Assembly (NCBI GenBank): GCA_003254885.1
Contig: QANT01002832.1
Location: 1-23,593, forward strand
Length of the DNA: 23,593 nt
Direction of reading: 5' to 3'
Source of the DNA: Purshia tridentata
Taxonomy: Eukaryota > Streptophyta > Magnoliopsida > Rosales > Rosaceae
Below, piece after piece: positions 1 to 10,252 of this stretch (position 1 is the first letter of the stretch; every line of letters begins with the position of its first letter). The notes under the pieces were generated by a model that saw nothing but the letters and a program-made list of their open reading frames with translations, did not search any database and was not told where the DNA came from. Both the position numbers and the translations under genes were made by a program.

Positions 1-59
1 AATTTAAAAATATTACTATAATTTTTTAATGAAAGAGATAAAGATTGTCATTTTTTAAA

Positions 60-277
60 TTGGGTGAGGGCAATTTCGTAAGTTATTGCTGCTTTCCCCC
101 ACAGCAGATTTTGAAAGCATCTTTTTGGCTGCTTTATCCCAACCTCCAAAATCTGCTTTTTCCCACCTCTGTTTTCAAAATAAGTAGATTTTACTTTATT
201 AACCAAACACCAAAAACTGCTTTGAGGTAGAAATAAACAACTTATTTCCAAGGCACCTCAATCCCAAACTGGCTCTA
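60..277. mobile_element. MITE-like repeat fragment
   Basis: Non-coding stretch rich in variations on AAGCAG and CTGCTT words. On the minus strand it begins near a GTTTGGGATTGAGG block and ends near TTGCCCTCACCC, a composition I associate with abundant short non-autonomous repeats in Rosaceae and other eudicots. It holds a perfect 11-bp inverted repeat, AGCAGATTTTG at 103-113 and CAAAATCTGCT at 147-157, with a 33-nt loop. No clear terminal inverted repeats or target duplication were found, so the boundaries are approximate and the class is inferred. It sits directly against the stop codon of the RNase H relic to its right. Confidence 0.4.
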
Positions 278-278
278 A

Positions 279-653
279 CTACTCACAAAACTCTGTGTGG
301 GAGAGGCCAATACAATCCTCAAACATAAATTGAACACAATCTAATGAGGCTGGGAATAACACAGCAATCCTGTGGCCTAAGGAAGCCAAGCAATCTGCAG
401 CATGATTTCTCTCCCTATAAACATGTCTGAATATGCAATCCCAACTTCGAACAATCAAACCTTTACACGCAGCAACCAAAGAAGCAAGAGGATGGAGCGG
501 CCAAGAGTCCTTTGAAACCAAAACAACTGCACAAGCAGAGTCCATCTCCCCCTCAACCTTCTGGAATCCCTTCTCCCAAGCCAAATTGAGACCATGATAT
601 AAGCCCCACAGTTCAGCTGTAAAAACTTCGCCTCTACCATGATCCACTAACAT
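279..653 (-). pseudogene. LINE-type RNase H domain relic (5' truncated)
   Basis: A 124-codon open frame reads as the C-terminal RNase H-like (RVT_3) domain of plant non-LTR retrotransposons, the family often annotated as 'putative ribonuclease H protein'. Recognisable blocks are AELWGLYHGLNLAWEKGF near residues 14-31, with the catalytic Glu, then EMDSA near 35-39 with a catalytic Asp, HPLASL near 54-59, and the HVYRERNHAADCLASLGH block near 77-94 with the last Asp. The first catalytic Asp and its beta strand are missing, because a TAG stop lies immediately upstream of the ATG. No reverse transcriptase remains were recognised at 654-1100. RNase H normally processes the RNA strand of the RNA-DNA hybrid during retrotransposition. 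This copy is a domain fragment and probably inactive. Host-domesticated RNase H-like genes exist, but nothing here argues for that. Confidence 0.72.
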
Positions 654-3100
654 CTACAGTAAGCTAGAATCTATTACTATTTCTTCCAATACTTCATTGT
701 TGTTTTCTGGCATCATGGATTCGAAAATTTCAGACTTCCAATAGCCTATAAATATCTGTACAACTTAAGCTGCTCTTGTCAATCTCATCTTCACATACTT
801 GTGTCATTGTCCAACATTTTAAAGCATGCTTTAGGCCTTCTAAATTCTAATTATATCAGACTAGGATTTTCTCTACCTCTGTTAACCTTTGCAAAGCCAT
901 CATGCTATAGAAATGAATTTTGCGTCGCTCTTAAACCTACAGAAATTCTAGTTTATAAGCATTTCAGTCTTTTTAGAGAAAAATTATCCTAAAGAAATGC
1001 ATTGTCATTCCAATAAGCGTGTGACCATTATATATCATTGAAGTTGGCTGTTCAACACGCAAAAACCTCAGCCCTTTTACCTTTCCACAAGCATGGCTAA
1101 GGTCAAGTTGTTTGACAGAAGGTTGGTTCTAGTAGGTCCACTACCAAGTCTACCATGCAGAATCTCAGCCCTTCCATTAAACAAGCCTGCAAACTATTTC
1201 TAAATATTATTCTTTATGGGTCAGCAGTGCCGTGCAGCCCGAACATTAACTTGATTCAGAAGTATCAACTAGCACTTTAACATCAAAAGACAATCAAGAA
1301 ACACTAGCACTGACTAGCCGATAATAAACCTAAGAACAAAAACAGGTCCACAAATTAAAGTGAGTTCTGAAAATATCAAAAGATGATGTGGGCTAATCAA
1401 CCCTGCTAATATGCTCAAGACAGATAAAATATGTTCTTATTTCTCTCTTCCTTTGATACAAGGTTAACCCAAAACTTGCTGGCCGGAATCAATAAACCAC
1501 ATCCACAAGTGAACACCAGAAACAATGTTAATATTTGTTACAATTAATATACTGATCTCACTCTATGTCTAAATTTGGGACTGCACAAGTCAACCTACTT
1601 CAACCTTGACAGTATTGAAACATACAAGGCAGCAAACAGAATTAGACAAATCTAACCCTATAATATAACTACAGGAATCTATCAAAGCATCCACAAGCTG
1701 TAAATAACTGACTTCTATATTAAAAATTTTCCTGTTTATCCTTTTAATTAAACTCTATTGCTAAATAACCCCATATCCTTGATGGCAACCCAAAAATGAA
1801 GGGTCTGCTTTGTTGACAGTTTTGTTTTTTTTAGTTTTATTTTTTATTAAAGGAGGAGAAAGGAAGTTCAAAGGATGGTGAGAAGAGAGATGATAAATTT
1901 GAGTAAGAAAACAGAAAACAAAAGTGTTTTCAAATGACCCAAGGTAATCAACTAGAAGTAATTTTCATTAAGAATATCTAGTGAAAAGTAGAAAAGAGTA
2001 GAAGTGATAGTAACATCAAATATCCCTTTCAACAATGTTTTAAAGGCCATCCAGAAGAAGAAGAAAAAAAGCCCAAAATAATTGAAAGGAAAAAAAGGCA
2101 TGTACACTGGGATGATAATGGGAGTTGTAAGTCAAATTTGGTGTACCTATAATGGGTAGACCAATACCTGAAAACAGGAATCTACCACAAAGTGCATTTT
2201 CTCAGTGTTGACTAACATCCCACTCACATTAACCTTAATCATGTTGTCATTATTACCCCACCAAAATGATGCACTCCCCTCTGACAGGATCAGTCTTGAG
2301 TTCCACCCACAAGAGGGTATAGGGTTTGGCGGGGAAAGGCTATGTGTATGGATCTGGCAAACAAAAGAGAGTAAGGTTGATTTGAAACTTTCAATCTTAA
2401 AACCTTGGATGACATTTTTTCATCGTGTTTACAATGTATTATTAGCTGGCTTAAACTCAGTGTTTTCCTAATGATAGGTACAAATTACAATCTTCCAATG
2501 AATGCAATCTCAAGTAAGTGAATAAAACGTAATCACTACTTTCCACTAAAAATGAAATCTGTTTCTTCCACCAGACCAGTCTAACAATTCTCTTGATAAA
2601 TAATCCAGTCTAAAAAGCCTTTTGACCTACCTACTAGTTACTTGTAAGTTGTACCAAGTTCCGAATTTTGTTGTTATGAGAGACTTGTTTTGTTTTACAT
2701 TATGTTATTACTGTAGACTAGTAGCTTTGTCCTAATTCATTATATCCTGTCAAGCACCTACTATCATATACTCCTACCTATCTAGTGTGCCACATACACC
2801 CAAGGGACTAGAAGACACACCTAAAAAGAGTGGTCTTTATTCACTTAGTACAGACTTTGCCAGTGATAATCGATCAATCAATCTAGCAAACTAGACTTTG
2901 CCTCAATAACTGTATCTAAAAGGGCTCAACATCTAATCTCATTGAACCATACAAACCTCAAAATATCCCATTATTTTCAGATTCACCCCTAATTCGCACT
3001 CATTACTTCCACCCTATCAAAAGCAATCACACAAACCACAAATAACCAAAAGAAATAAAAGAAGCAAAAACACTTTTCAAATCAATTCGATCACCATGGC
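654..3100. other. AT-rich intergenic region, no supported gene
   Basis: About 2.4 kb with short open frames only. The longest, 88 codons from 2205 (plus), has no recognisable domain and no splice context. Purine-rich tracts lie around 1845-2100. The right end (about 2860-3224) probably contains the 3' UTR and polyadenylation region of the minus-strand SF3B6 gene. No RNA gene, long repeat or hairpin was found by eye. Confidence 0.5.
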
Positions 3101-3224
3101 AGCATAACGAAACTCTCCAAATCCAAAATAGTAGATTACAGAATCCAGAACAAAGATAATGCTCAACATATACAACCCTAAAGCCAAGGATTTCCCAAAC
3201 AGCAGTAGTACAACTATAAAGAAT

Positions 3225-3599
3225 TTACTTATCTTTGGTGGAGATGCCGTACTTCTCTTGCATCCTGGCGACCTCCTCCTCCTTCTTCCTCTGGTCGAAC
3301 TTCTTGCTCATCCTGGCCTGCTGGTAGTAGAGCACGATCAGGTACCGGTTCGCCACGTTGAACCCGGACAGGTGATCCACCGCCGTTTTGGCGTCGTAGA
3401 TGTCCTCGTAGACCACAAACGCCGTCCCGCGCGTGTCCTTGTTCGTCCCGATGCGTATCTGCCGTATCGCGCCGTACTTGCCGAAGATGTCGTACATCTC
3501 CTCGCTGGAGATGTTGAAGGGGAGGTTGCGGACGTAGAGGACCCGGTTCACTTCTGGGGGTAGCCGGGTGTTGCCCTTTCGAAGGAGTGTGGTGGCCAT
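3225..3599 (-). CDS. SF3B6: Splicing factor 3B subunit 6 (SF3b14/p14)
   Basis: Single-exon gene for a 124-aa protein that closely matches plant SF3b14a/p14. It is a subunit of the SF3b part of U2 snRNP and, in the known human structure, sits near the branch-point adenosine against SF3B1. An RRM fold is visible: RNP2-like VLYVRNLPF (about residues 19-27), the helix [13 protein letters not shown], and RNP1-like [10 protein letters not shown] (about 58-67). The [16 protein letters not shown] segment and a charged C-terminal tail ending in KDK follow. The start at 3599 is chosen because [19 protein letters not shown] aligns with the conserved N terminus and gives the normal family length of about 124-125 residues. 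The frame stays open 36 codons further upstream to 3707, but that extension is low-complexity, basic and not family-like. The gene is intronless, GC-rich against AT-rich flanks, and tandem with GME on the same strand. It acts in the nucleus. Confidence 0.96.
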   Translation of the reverse strand: MATTLLRKGNTRLPPEVNRVLYVRNLPFNISSEEMYDIFGKYGAIRQIRIGTNKDTRGTAFVVYEDIYDAKTAVDHLSGFNVANRYLIVLYYQQARMSKKFDQRKKEEEVARMQEKYGISTKDK

Positions 3600-3715
3600 T
3601 GGGGGGTGTTTGGAGGGCGGGAAAAGTACAGGGATGTCTTTCTTGCGCTTTTTTCTTTTTCGGAGAAAATTCAGGAAGGAAGAGTCTGGAATGTTTTCAG
3701 TTTTCAACTGTAAAC

Positions 3716-3725
3716 TTATTTTATA
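3716..3725 (-). promoter_or_regulatory. TATA box of SF3B6
   Basis: On the minus strand this reads TATAAAATAA, about 115 nt upstream of the SF3B6 start codon. It would place transcription initiation near 3690 and give a 5' UTR of roughly 90 nt. The call rests on sequence and spacing only. Confidence 0.5.
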
Positions 3726-4572
3726 GTTGCGATTTTCGTGTCACCGCCATAAAATGTTAAGCTTTATTGATAAACTAACTTTTAAAACATAACAGTTTTT
3801 TTCTTTTTTTATCCTTTAGTCTGTACACTCATTTCTTTTATTTTGTTTTTTAGACAAAAAAAAACATAGAAACAAAAATAGAAGTGCAAACTTACAAAAT
3901 TATAATGTGAAAATCACCTTCTTTTTTCTTAAGACCAAAATGCAAAATAGTAAAATAAAGCGATCCCCAAACGCTTAAACCAATAATAACCCAATTCACT
4001 TTACAATGAGTTGATCAACCCAGTTTAATATTATTTTTTAAAAGTAAAATTTTTAGTATTAAACACATTAAGTAGATTATTTTATCGAGACAAGCATCAA
4101 AAGTGAACCTAACAATGATTTACTAACAAAAATCACAATTTATTTTTGTAGAAAGTAGGCCAAAAGGAAGGAATGGTGTGTGGCTTGACATTAATTATTG
4201 AATACGGCATAGAGGGTGAGGTAGATCCTAGAGATGGACTAACAGAGTAGTTTCTCATATTGATATTGGTCTTATCCTTTATTAAAAGAAAAAGGTTTTA
4301 TCTAAAATAATTGGACACGCAAAAGCGACCAATATATATTTGCTAGAGCTCACATGTTCAGGCTAGACAAAGAACAAGCATGCTACTTATTGATATTTAA
4401 AAAATACAATGCTTCCCAAAAAGAAATGCAGAACCACAAAAAACTGATAATTTAGATTTGGAATTGGGATTCTACTCTATATACCACATAATCATACGAT
4501 GGCAGCAACATAATTATTCAACTTAATCGAATAATTAGGACCAAATCCATATAAAGTGAATCATGACCAGCT
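3726..4572. other. Intergenic: SF3B6 promoter and GME 3' UTR
   Basis: AT-rich DNA between two tandem minus-strand genes. The right part, perhaps 4350-4572, should be the 3' UTR of GME. The rest is upstream sequence of SF3B6. No coding potential, long repeat or RNA gene was seen. Confidence 0.5.
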
Positions 4573-6931
4573 TCACTCTTTGCCATCAGAAGCTCGAAGA
4601 GAACCCAGTTGAACAGGTGCTTGGGTTCCCACTACTTTTGAAGTCCCATAACCTGACAGATTAATGCCTTGACCCTTCTCTTTCTCAATCTGTTCCTTTA
4701 TCCAAAAGTATGTAATTCTCAGTCCATCCTGTTAAAACACAAACTAGTTCAGTGGTTGATCATTTTCTGAGTGTGGATTCAGTCAAGAAGCCAAATCACT
4801 CTAATTAATTAATTTACTAATTATACCTTCAACTTCATAGTAGGAGCCCAGCCAAGCCTTTCCTTAATCAGAGTGTTGTCTGAGTTTCGACCACGAACAC
4901 CCTCAGGGCCAGGAATATTATGGATTGGGAGCTTCTTGCTATCAAAGCTTAGGACTATCTCAGCCATCTCATTCATGCTAACCATCTCATCACTTCCTAT
5001 GTTTACTGGCTCCCGGAAGTCAGACTTCGTCAATCTGAATACATGGAAAGTTGAATGTCATCAGTGGTACAAAATGTGGGATATGGAGCATTCAGTTAAA
5101 GGAGATATGCCTGATAAATTTAGGGTTATATGATACAAAACAATACTGCAACCAAGTAGCACACTGGGATAGCAAACAAAAGAGCCTTAAAAGATTGCAC
5201 ATTTCTGATACTCATGTTTCCTATAATGCAGGACAGAGGGGTTGATAGAAGAGTTTTAACAATTTCCATTATAAATTAGTAATCAAACAATTACAAGTGG
5301 AACAAAAGCAACAGAATCTGGAGTACCAAAAAAACATTACATCTTAGCAAAGATATATGTAATGAACGCAGTTTTACCTTAGGACACCTTCCACACATTC
5401 ATCAATGAAGGTGAAAGACCGAGTTTGTCGACCATCTCCCCACATCTCAAACTTATCGGTGGAAGTAATGGCTTTTCTACAAAAAGCAGCAGGGGCCTTC
5501 TCTCTGCCACCTGCAAAACAAATGACAAACGATATGCAAAAATGAATATGCCGAAAAACGTAAATATATGTGTGTGTATCAAGTCATAGAAGAATGTACA
5601 CGCATAGGCTGACCTTTCCAAGTTCCAAAGGGTCCATAAATGTTGTGGAACCGCCCAATCCGACACTCAATACCAAAATCCTTGTTATAGTGCTTGCATA
5701 GTTCTTCGGTCATGAGCTTCTCCAAGCCATATGCATCTTGAGGCTATTACACAAGCAAAGCATTCCTAAGATAAGGTCAACAACTTTAGAAATGAACATA
5801 TTTAAATGCATGAGCATTCAGAAGAAGATGAAACCTCCGCAGGCCAAGCATCAGACTCCTTCAAGCTCACATTAGTATCCAACTGTTTAAATTCAGGGTA
5901 AATGCAAGCACTAGAGGCATAAAATAACCTGAAAACCATTATTAGAAGTCAAAAATTTGATGAGTGAGCAGATATGCGTACTCCTTCCTTCTAACAACCC
6001 TCAATGTTGTAGTAAACAAAATGGTTAACCTGATTGATATCAAGGGATGCTCTCATATAACCAAAACTCAAGAAAATTTTCATTTTGAAAATTTCTTGTC
6101 AAATATGCCAAGGCTTCAAAAAGGATGCAATTCTTTATTCTTTCCTTTATAGCACTGTAAACCATTAGGGACCATTAGGAATTATAAAAATACCACAAAG
6201 ACACAATTAGTTATCTTTTTTCTACTGCAGTTAAGAAGTGACAATTGCATCGTTCATAGCATAATCAACCATAGAAGAAATTGAAAAATGTTAAGAGTTT
6301 AGAAAAATGTGAGATACTGCGAAGAAAAATAAGACTTGAAAAACAGAATACATAGATGAAATAACTGTTTCAAATGTTTTGAATAAGATAAAATGAAACA
6401 TATTCATACTAGTGACTGGTGTGGGATCCAAACGACTCCTATAATAATGCAGAAATCAAGTGTAGAATAAGCATACAACCGATAAATCTAAAAGCAGACA
6501 ATAAATTCAAGGCAAACAAACCTCTTAACTCCATTGATCCTTGCTGCCTCGAGCACGTTAAAGCTGATCATTGTGTTGTTATACAGAATGACGGAATGGT
6601 TGGACTGAATAAAACCCATACCTCCCATGTCAGCAGCAAGGTTGAACACATGGTCTACACCAGTAGTGACTTTTAAACAGTTATCCATCACCCTGAGATC
6701 AACAAGATGGAACTCATTGCAAAACATGTCCTCTGTCATGTGCTCATTTTTCTTCCAGTCAGAAGCAATAATGTAATGACCCTCACTCTTCAATCGCCTG
6801 GCAATGTGTGAAGCAATGAAACCACCAGCCCCCGTTATTGAAATCCGAAGCTTTTCAGAAGGCCAGTATGGTTCCCTATCCAGGTTCTCATATGTGTATT
6901 CGCCATATTTACTTCCCCCACTACTTCCCAT
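4573..6931 (-). CDS. GME: GDP-mannose 3,5-epimerase
   Basis: Cytosolic enzyme converting GDP-D-mannose to GDP-L-galactose (and GDP-L-gulose). It feeds the Smirnoff-Wheeler ascorbate pathway and L-galactose for cell-wall polysaccharides. Six coding exons in transcript order: 6522-6931, 5835-5928, 5614-5743, 5378-5510, 4827-5034 and 4573-4728. All introns are GT-AG. They join to 1131 nt, or 376 aa; the Arabidopsis enzyme has 377. The protein is an extended short-chain dehydrogenase. It has the NAD-binding glycine motif GAGGFIA at residues 34-40 and Cys145 in the YASSACIYPEF block. The catalytic Tyr173-x-x-x-Lys177 follows (YGLEK), and GPEGVRGRNSD lies in the C-terminal substrate region. One residue is missing relative to Arabidopsis after Cys145 (LDTNVS for LETTNVS), which shifts Tyr/Lys numbering by one. 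The start at 6931 follows a splice acceptor by one base and matches the family N terminus. No break or missing catalytic residue was seen. The gene has an untranslated leader exon and is divergent from the kinase-like gene. Confidence 0.97.
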
Positions 6932-7190
6932 TCTGCAACAATTAGAAACATAAAGAAAAGTGAGATTTGTTAAAAAGAGCTTATAGCATCTCTGATTTAA
7001 GCATACAACATATGGATTATAACATTTAAATAAGTGGCATAAGTTTCTTGCCTTATATATATCATTTCAACAATGAAGTTGCTTAATGTTAAAAACGGTG
7101 CCATTTAACATTAAGCCGACATGTCATTATGCTTAATCATTGGTTAAAAATAGAAGAACATAGTCTCCTTAAAATTGAATAAGGAATAAT

Positions 7191-7303
7191 ATTTTCTTTA
7201 CATCCAATTTTATTTTTTTTGTTACATTGGAGGGAATCAAACCCTGGACCTAGTCTAATTCTAACCCTTACCCCACCCACCATTTTTGATTTTCTTTACA
7301 TCC
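7191..7303 (-). mobile_element. Short SINE-like insertion with 15-bp target duplication
   Basis: A perfect 15-bp direct repeat, ATTTTCTTTACATCC, lies at 7191-7205 and 7289-7303 and brackets an 83-bp insert (7206-7288). Read on the minus strand, the insert contains a tRNA T-arm/B-box-like element (GGGTTTGATTCCC). It ends in an A-rich tail after TGTAAC, directly against the duplication. Target duplication, A-rich tail and pol III B-box-like word together indicate a retroposed tRNA-derived SINE, probably an old, short or 5'-truncated copy. It lies in the GME leader intron, in the same orientation as GME. Confidence 0.72.
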
Positions 7304-7319
7304 CTTTTTTGCTATAACC

Positions 7320-7490
7320 AAGAAAAGCCTCAAGATTTAAGCAAGTGGTCTCATGTTCGAGCCCTTGTGGATGCAGAAAACTTTCTTGGGAGAGGTCCCC
7401 GCCTTTGGCACCTGACCGTACCTCGAGGGATTAGTCCTAGGCGCATGCCTAGGGATACCCTGGGAAACCGAAAAGAAAAGCCTAAAGATT
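7320..7490 (+). mobile_element. tRNA-derived SINE with 18-bp target duplication
   Basis: An 18-bp direct repeat with one mismatch, AAGAAAAGCCTCAAGATT at 7320-7337 and AAGAAAAGCCTAAAGATT at 7473-7490, flanks a 135-bp body (7338-7472). The body has a B-box-like GTTCGAGCCC at 7355-7364. Its GC-rich core includes CCTCGAGGGATTAGTCC and GGGATACCCTGGGAAACC, wording I recognise from eudicot SINEs, and it ends in a short A-rich run. An AGTGG word sits just before the B box, but a box A at normal tRNA spacing is missing, so the head is probably truncated. It is inserted antisense to GME in the leader intron. The longer A tract at 7525-7536 lies outside the duplication. Confidence 0.75.
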
Positions 7491-8176
7491 ATAGACTAAA
7501 CAAGGACTTGTACTAATATTTATCAAAAAAAAAAAAGTTGGCTGGTTCCAAACAAAAAAAAGGTTTATCTAACTACAAATTCCACAATTGTCAGCATCAC
7601 TATACATAAGATTTGGCCACGGTATCAGTATTGGGATTAATGGAATATGTATACAAAATTGAAAAGAAGACAGAAATTATGCTTACTAAAAATTGGAAAG
7701 CAAACTCAGCTAAATTAACCAGAAGTAATGCAACCTTTATGCAGTTCGTTAGCCTTTCTTATCAACAGTTTTCCCAGCAGCCAAACAGAAGCAAAAGGAA
7801 AAATTTTAGGGCATGAACGACAAACGCCTAACTCAGTACACAAGCACCATTTAAAACACTCACTGTGGTATAATAACGAACATGAATTTAAAGGAAAAAT
7901 TAGGACACCAAAATTGCATTCAATTAGTGAAACAGAGCATCCATGAATGTTACACCAAACCCCATGAAATAACAATATTAACACAACCCAATAATAAAAG
8001 TAACCCCAAAATCACAATACTTGCATAGTCTAAAGCAAACCCATGAGAAAAATTAACGTACTGAAGGCAGACACTGAATGGATAAAAACAGAGAAAAATA
8101 GAGAAAAACCAATTTGAAAAAAAAGCACAACTAGAAATTAATTCCAACCAAAAAGGTGGATTACGAATTTACGAAC

Positions 8177-8300
8177 CTTGCAAGCTTCAGGGTGCTGAAT
8201 ACAATGATGAGACTGAAGTGTGAACGTGGGTTTGAAATATTTCGGATAGATACCAGCAGTAGACCCAGTACTATAAATAGAACAAAGTAGAGCACGAATA
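8177..8300 (-). other. GME untranslated leader exon
   Basis: Inferred first exon, from a start site about 30 nt downstream of the TATA box to the donor at 8177. No ATG is visible in it on the minus strand, so no upstream reading frame is predicted. The 5' boundary is approximate. Confidence 0.5.
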
Positions 8301-8326
8301 GCTCAGGTGTCCTGATTTCATTATAC

Positions 8327-8334
8327 TATTTATA
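8327..8334 (-). promoter_or_regulatory. TATA box of GME
   Basis: On the minus strand the sequence CCCTATAAATAGTA contains a near-consensus plant TATA box. It would start transcription near 8300, just upstream of the inferred leader exon. A second, weaker TATA-like word (CTATTTATAG) lies at 8271-8280. Confidence 0.62.
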
Positions 8335-8402
8335 GGGCTAATTACAAACTCTCTCCGATGTTTATTGTCACTTTCTAAAAAAATTGTCTAACCAATCCAA
8401 CG

Positions 8403-8545
8403 TAGAGGTGTCAAATGGTCGGACCGGACCGGTTCAAGCACGGTATAAACATATTACAATTAAAAAAAACAAGGCCCGACGCGAGTAAATAGGAGGGGCC
8501 GGCTTAAAGTTTTTAGCCCATTAAATCCAACAAGGCACGAGCATG
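8403..8545. repeat. GC-rich dispersed-repeat fragment
   Basis: A locally GC-rich patch in AT-rich DNA. It contains TAGAGGTGTCAAATGG, GGACCGGACCGG, GGCCCGACGCG and GGGGCCGGC words. This vocabulary is typical of common dispersed plant repeats that begin with AGGGGTGTCAA-like ends (often classed as hAT-related). I could not find a matching opposite end, so class and boundaries are uncertain. It sits in the shared upstream region between GME and the kinase-like gene. Confidence 0.4.
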
Positions 8546-10252
8546 AACACAATAGAAATAAATGAGTTTATAAAATTACAAGGAATGCTACCTGACTTAA
8601 AAATTTATATAGATAAAGACACCAAGCAAATTCATTATTCCCTTTTTTTCAAATCACACTTTAACATAAAAAAAATTCTTACATCTAATCCACCGCTATA
8701 AACAATTTGCACGAGGCCCTTGCTAAATGCTATAGTTGGCATTGGGTCATGAGTCATGACCTAGTTTATTGACTAATGTAAAAGTTAATGATTGGAGAAA
8801 CGTATAAGAATATCATCGAAGCTATATTAAAATGCACTTGGCGGGAAAGATCCATAAAAAGAAAATAGCATTACAATAAAAATTGATAATATATAGGGAC
8901 TAATATTAGTTGTATAAAAAAAAGGTGGAAATTAAACAATAGAAACTAAAATAGGTAATAGTTGTACTTAAAAATGAACATGTACATGTATCATGCAAAG
9001 TATGAACAAGCGACTCCCAAAAAATGCACATGTCACCCACATAAAGCATTTCTTTCACTTGGTTTTTACGTGCAATTTTATATAATTACTAATTAGTTCA
9101 TCCTTTATCATTTGGCATCTTTTTAAGTCCTTGACACTCACTTAACTTGCCCAAAAATACTACTTTTAACTAACTTTTGCAATGCATATTGGAACCTGGC
9201 TCCCATGTGAACAAGACAAGAGAAGATCTTAGTAGGATACCATGGGCCCCCATGGATCACCCTAAGAGAGTAAGGTCACTGCATTCACATGGTTCCCACA
9301 CACTCTTTTTGGAGTCCTTTTGTGGAGACAGGCCCTATGTTTTTCCAATACAGCGACTCAGTGAGTGTTGACGTAGTACAGCCATATATTTGCCCAATTG
9401 TATTTGTATTTGTAAGTGGTTTGTTTTTACATCTCTCTTTAAAGGTCACTTAGTACAATAATGATAAATGTATCATATTTTTAATATCATATGTGAAAAT
9501 GTATAAGTAATCAATCACCCGACTTTTGCTATGAATGACTTTGAAAGATTTTGATTACATGCCAATCACAATGTTATTGTCTTAAGATTATACGATTATC
9601 CGTATATTTGTACATTAATTATTACAGTTAAATTTAGATGTTATGGTTACAGTTTTATTTAATTATACTTTTTTTGGCCATAACTCTCTCTTTAAATTTT
9701 AAATACTAAATTCTAACATTAGAACGCTTAAGTCTAAATTCAAAAATACCACAAAAAACATAAGATCACATTTGGATTTTATAGCTAATTGATGACTATT
9801 TTGACCAACGGAAATTATGTTGATGCCACTTTTGTGTGAGAGCAGATTTCTAACCCAAGTTTGGCACCCGTTTTGATGCCATGCTTTTAATCTCAATCAT
9901 CTTTCTCTCACCTCTTTTCTTTGTTTTTTCTCTCTTTTACTCTTTCTTTTCTTTTCTTTTCTCTCTTTAGTAGTTAAGATTAAAAGCTTAGTGTTTTAGG
10001 ACCAAGGTAGGAATCTACTCTCCTTTTTGTGTGTGGTCATCATGGGTCCAGATCATTTTGGTGCTGAGATGGCACCTCTTAATTGTTAATAGCAGGAACT
10101 GTACCATTGCATAACCGCATTGAATTATTTTCCCAAACATAGCCTCCTCTCGTAAGACTCTTATCCTCTCTTCACAACTTCCTCAACCACCACTTGGCGC
10201 CATTTCCTCAGACAGACTGACAGAGAACAAAAAGGGAGCACTACAAACGACC
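8546..10252. other. Intergenic/promoter region upstream of kinase-like gene
   Basis: About 1.7 kb of AT-rich DNA between divergent genes. It holds an imperfect nested palindrome at 9203-9292. A strong pyrimidine tract at about 9899-9968 (CT-rich, TCTCTC and TTTCTTTTC words) resembles a plant Y-patch or core-promoter region, and the kinase-like transcript would start downstream of it. A 15-codon upstream reading frame at 10042-10089 would matter only if the leader begins before it. No gene or RNA gene was identified. Confidence 0.5.

Larger units (their letters stand above)
6933..8176 (-). other. GME 5' UTR intron
   Basis: Inferred leader intron of 1244 nt. The donor AAG|GTTCGT has its GT at 8176-8175, and the acceptor TTGCAG|A ends one base before the ATG at 6931. 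Leader introns are common in plant housekeeping genes and can raise expression. It carries two short SINE insertions (7206-7288 and 7338-7472). The acceptor is strongly supported by the start of the coding sequence. The donor is the best candidate downstream of the TATA box, but only transcript data would prove it. Confidence 0.62.

Noticed and set aside
2205..2471. 88-codon plus-strand frame with a hydrophobic start resembling a signal peptide
   Set aside because: No known motif, no supporting splice sites or promoter, and AT-rich intergenic surroundings. A chance frame is more likely.
3159..3563. 134-codon frame on the plus strand with many Leu/Val residues
   Set aside because: It lies antisense to the well-supported SF3B6 exon. 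Its composition is what the GC-rich complementary strand would give, and it shows no domain.
5051..6152. Several 60-95 codon frames within the GME gene on both strands
   Set aside because: They overlap GME introns or run through unspliced exon-intron junctions, and none matches a protein family.
10042..10089. 15-codon upstream reading frame before the kinase-like start
   Set aside because: The transcription start is unknown and the frame may not be in the leader. There is no evidence of conservation.
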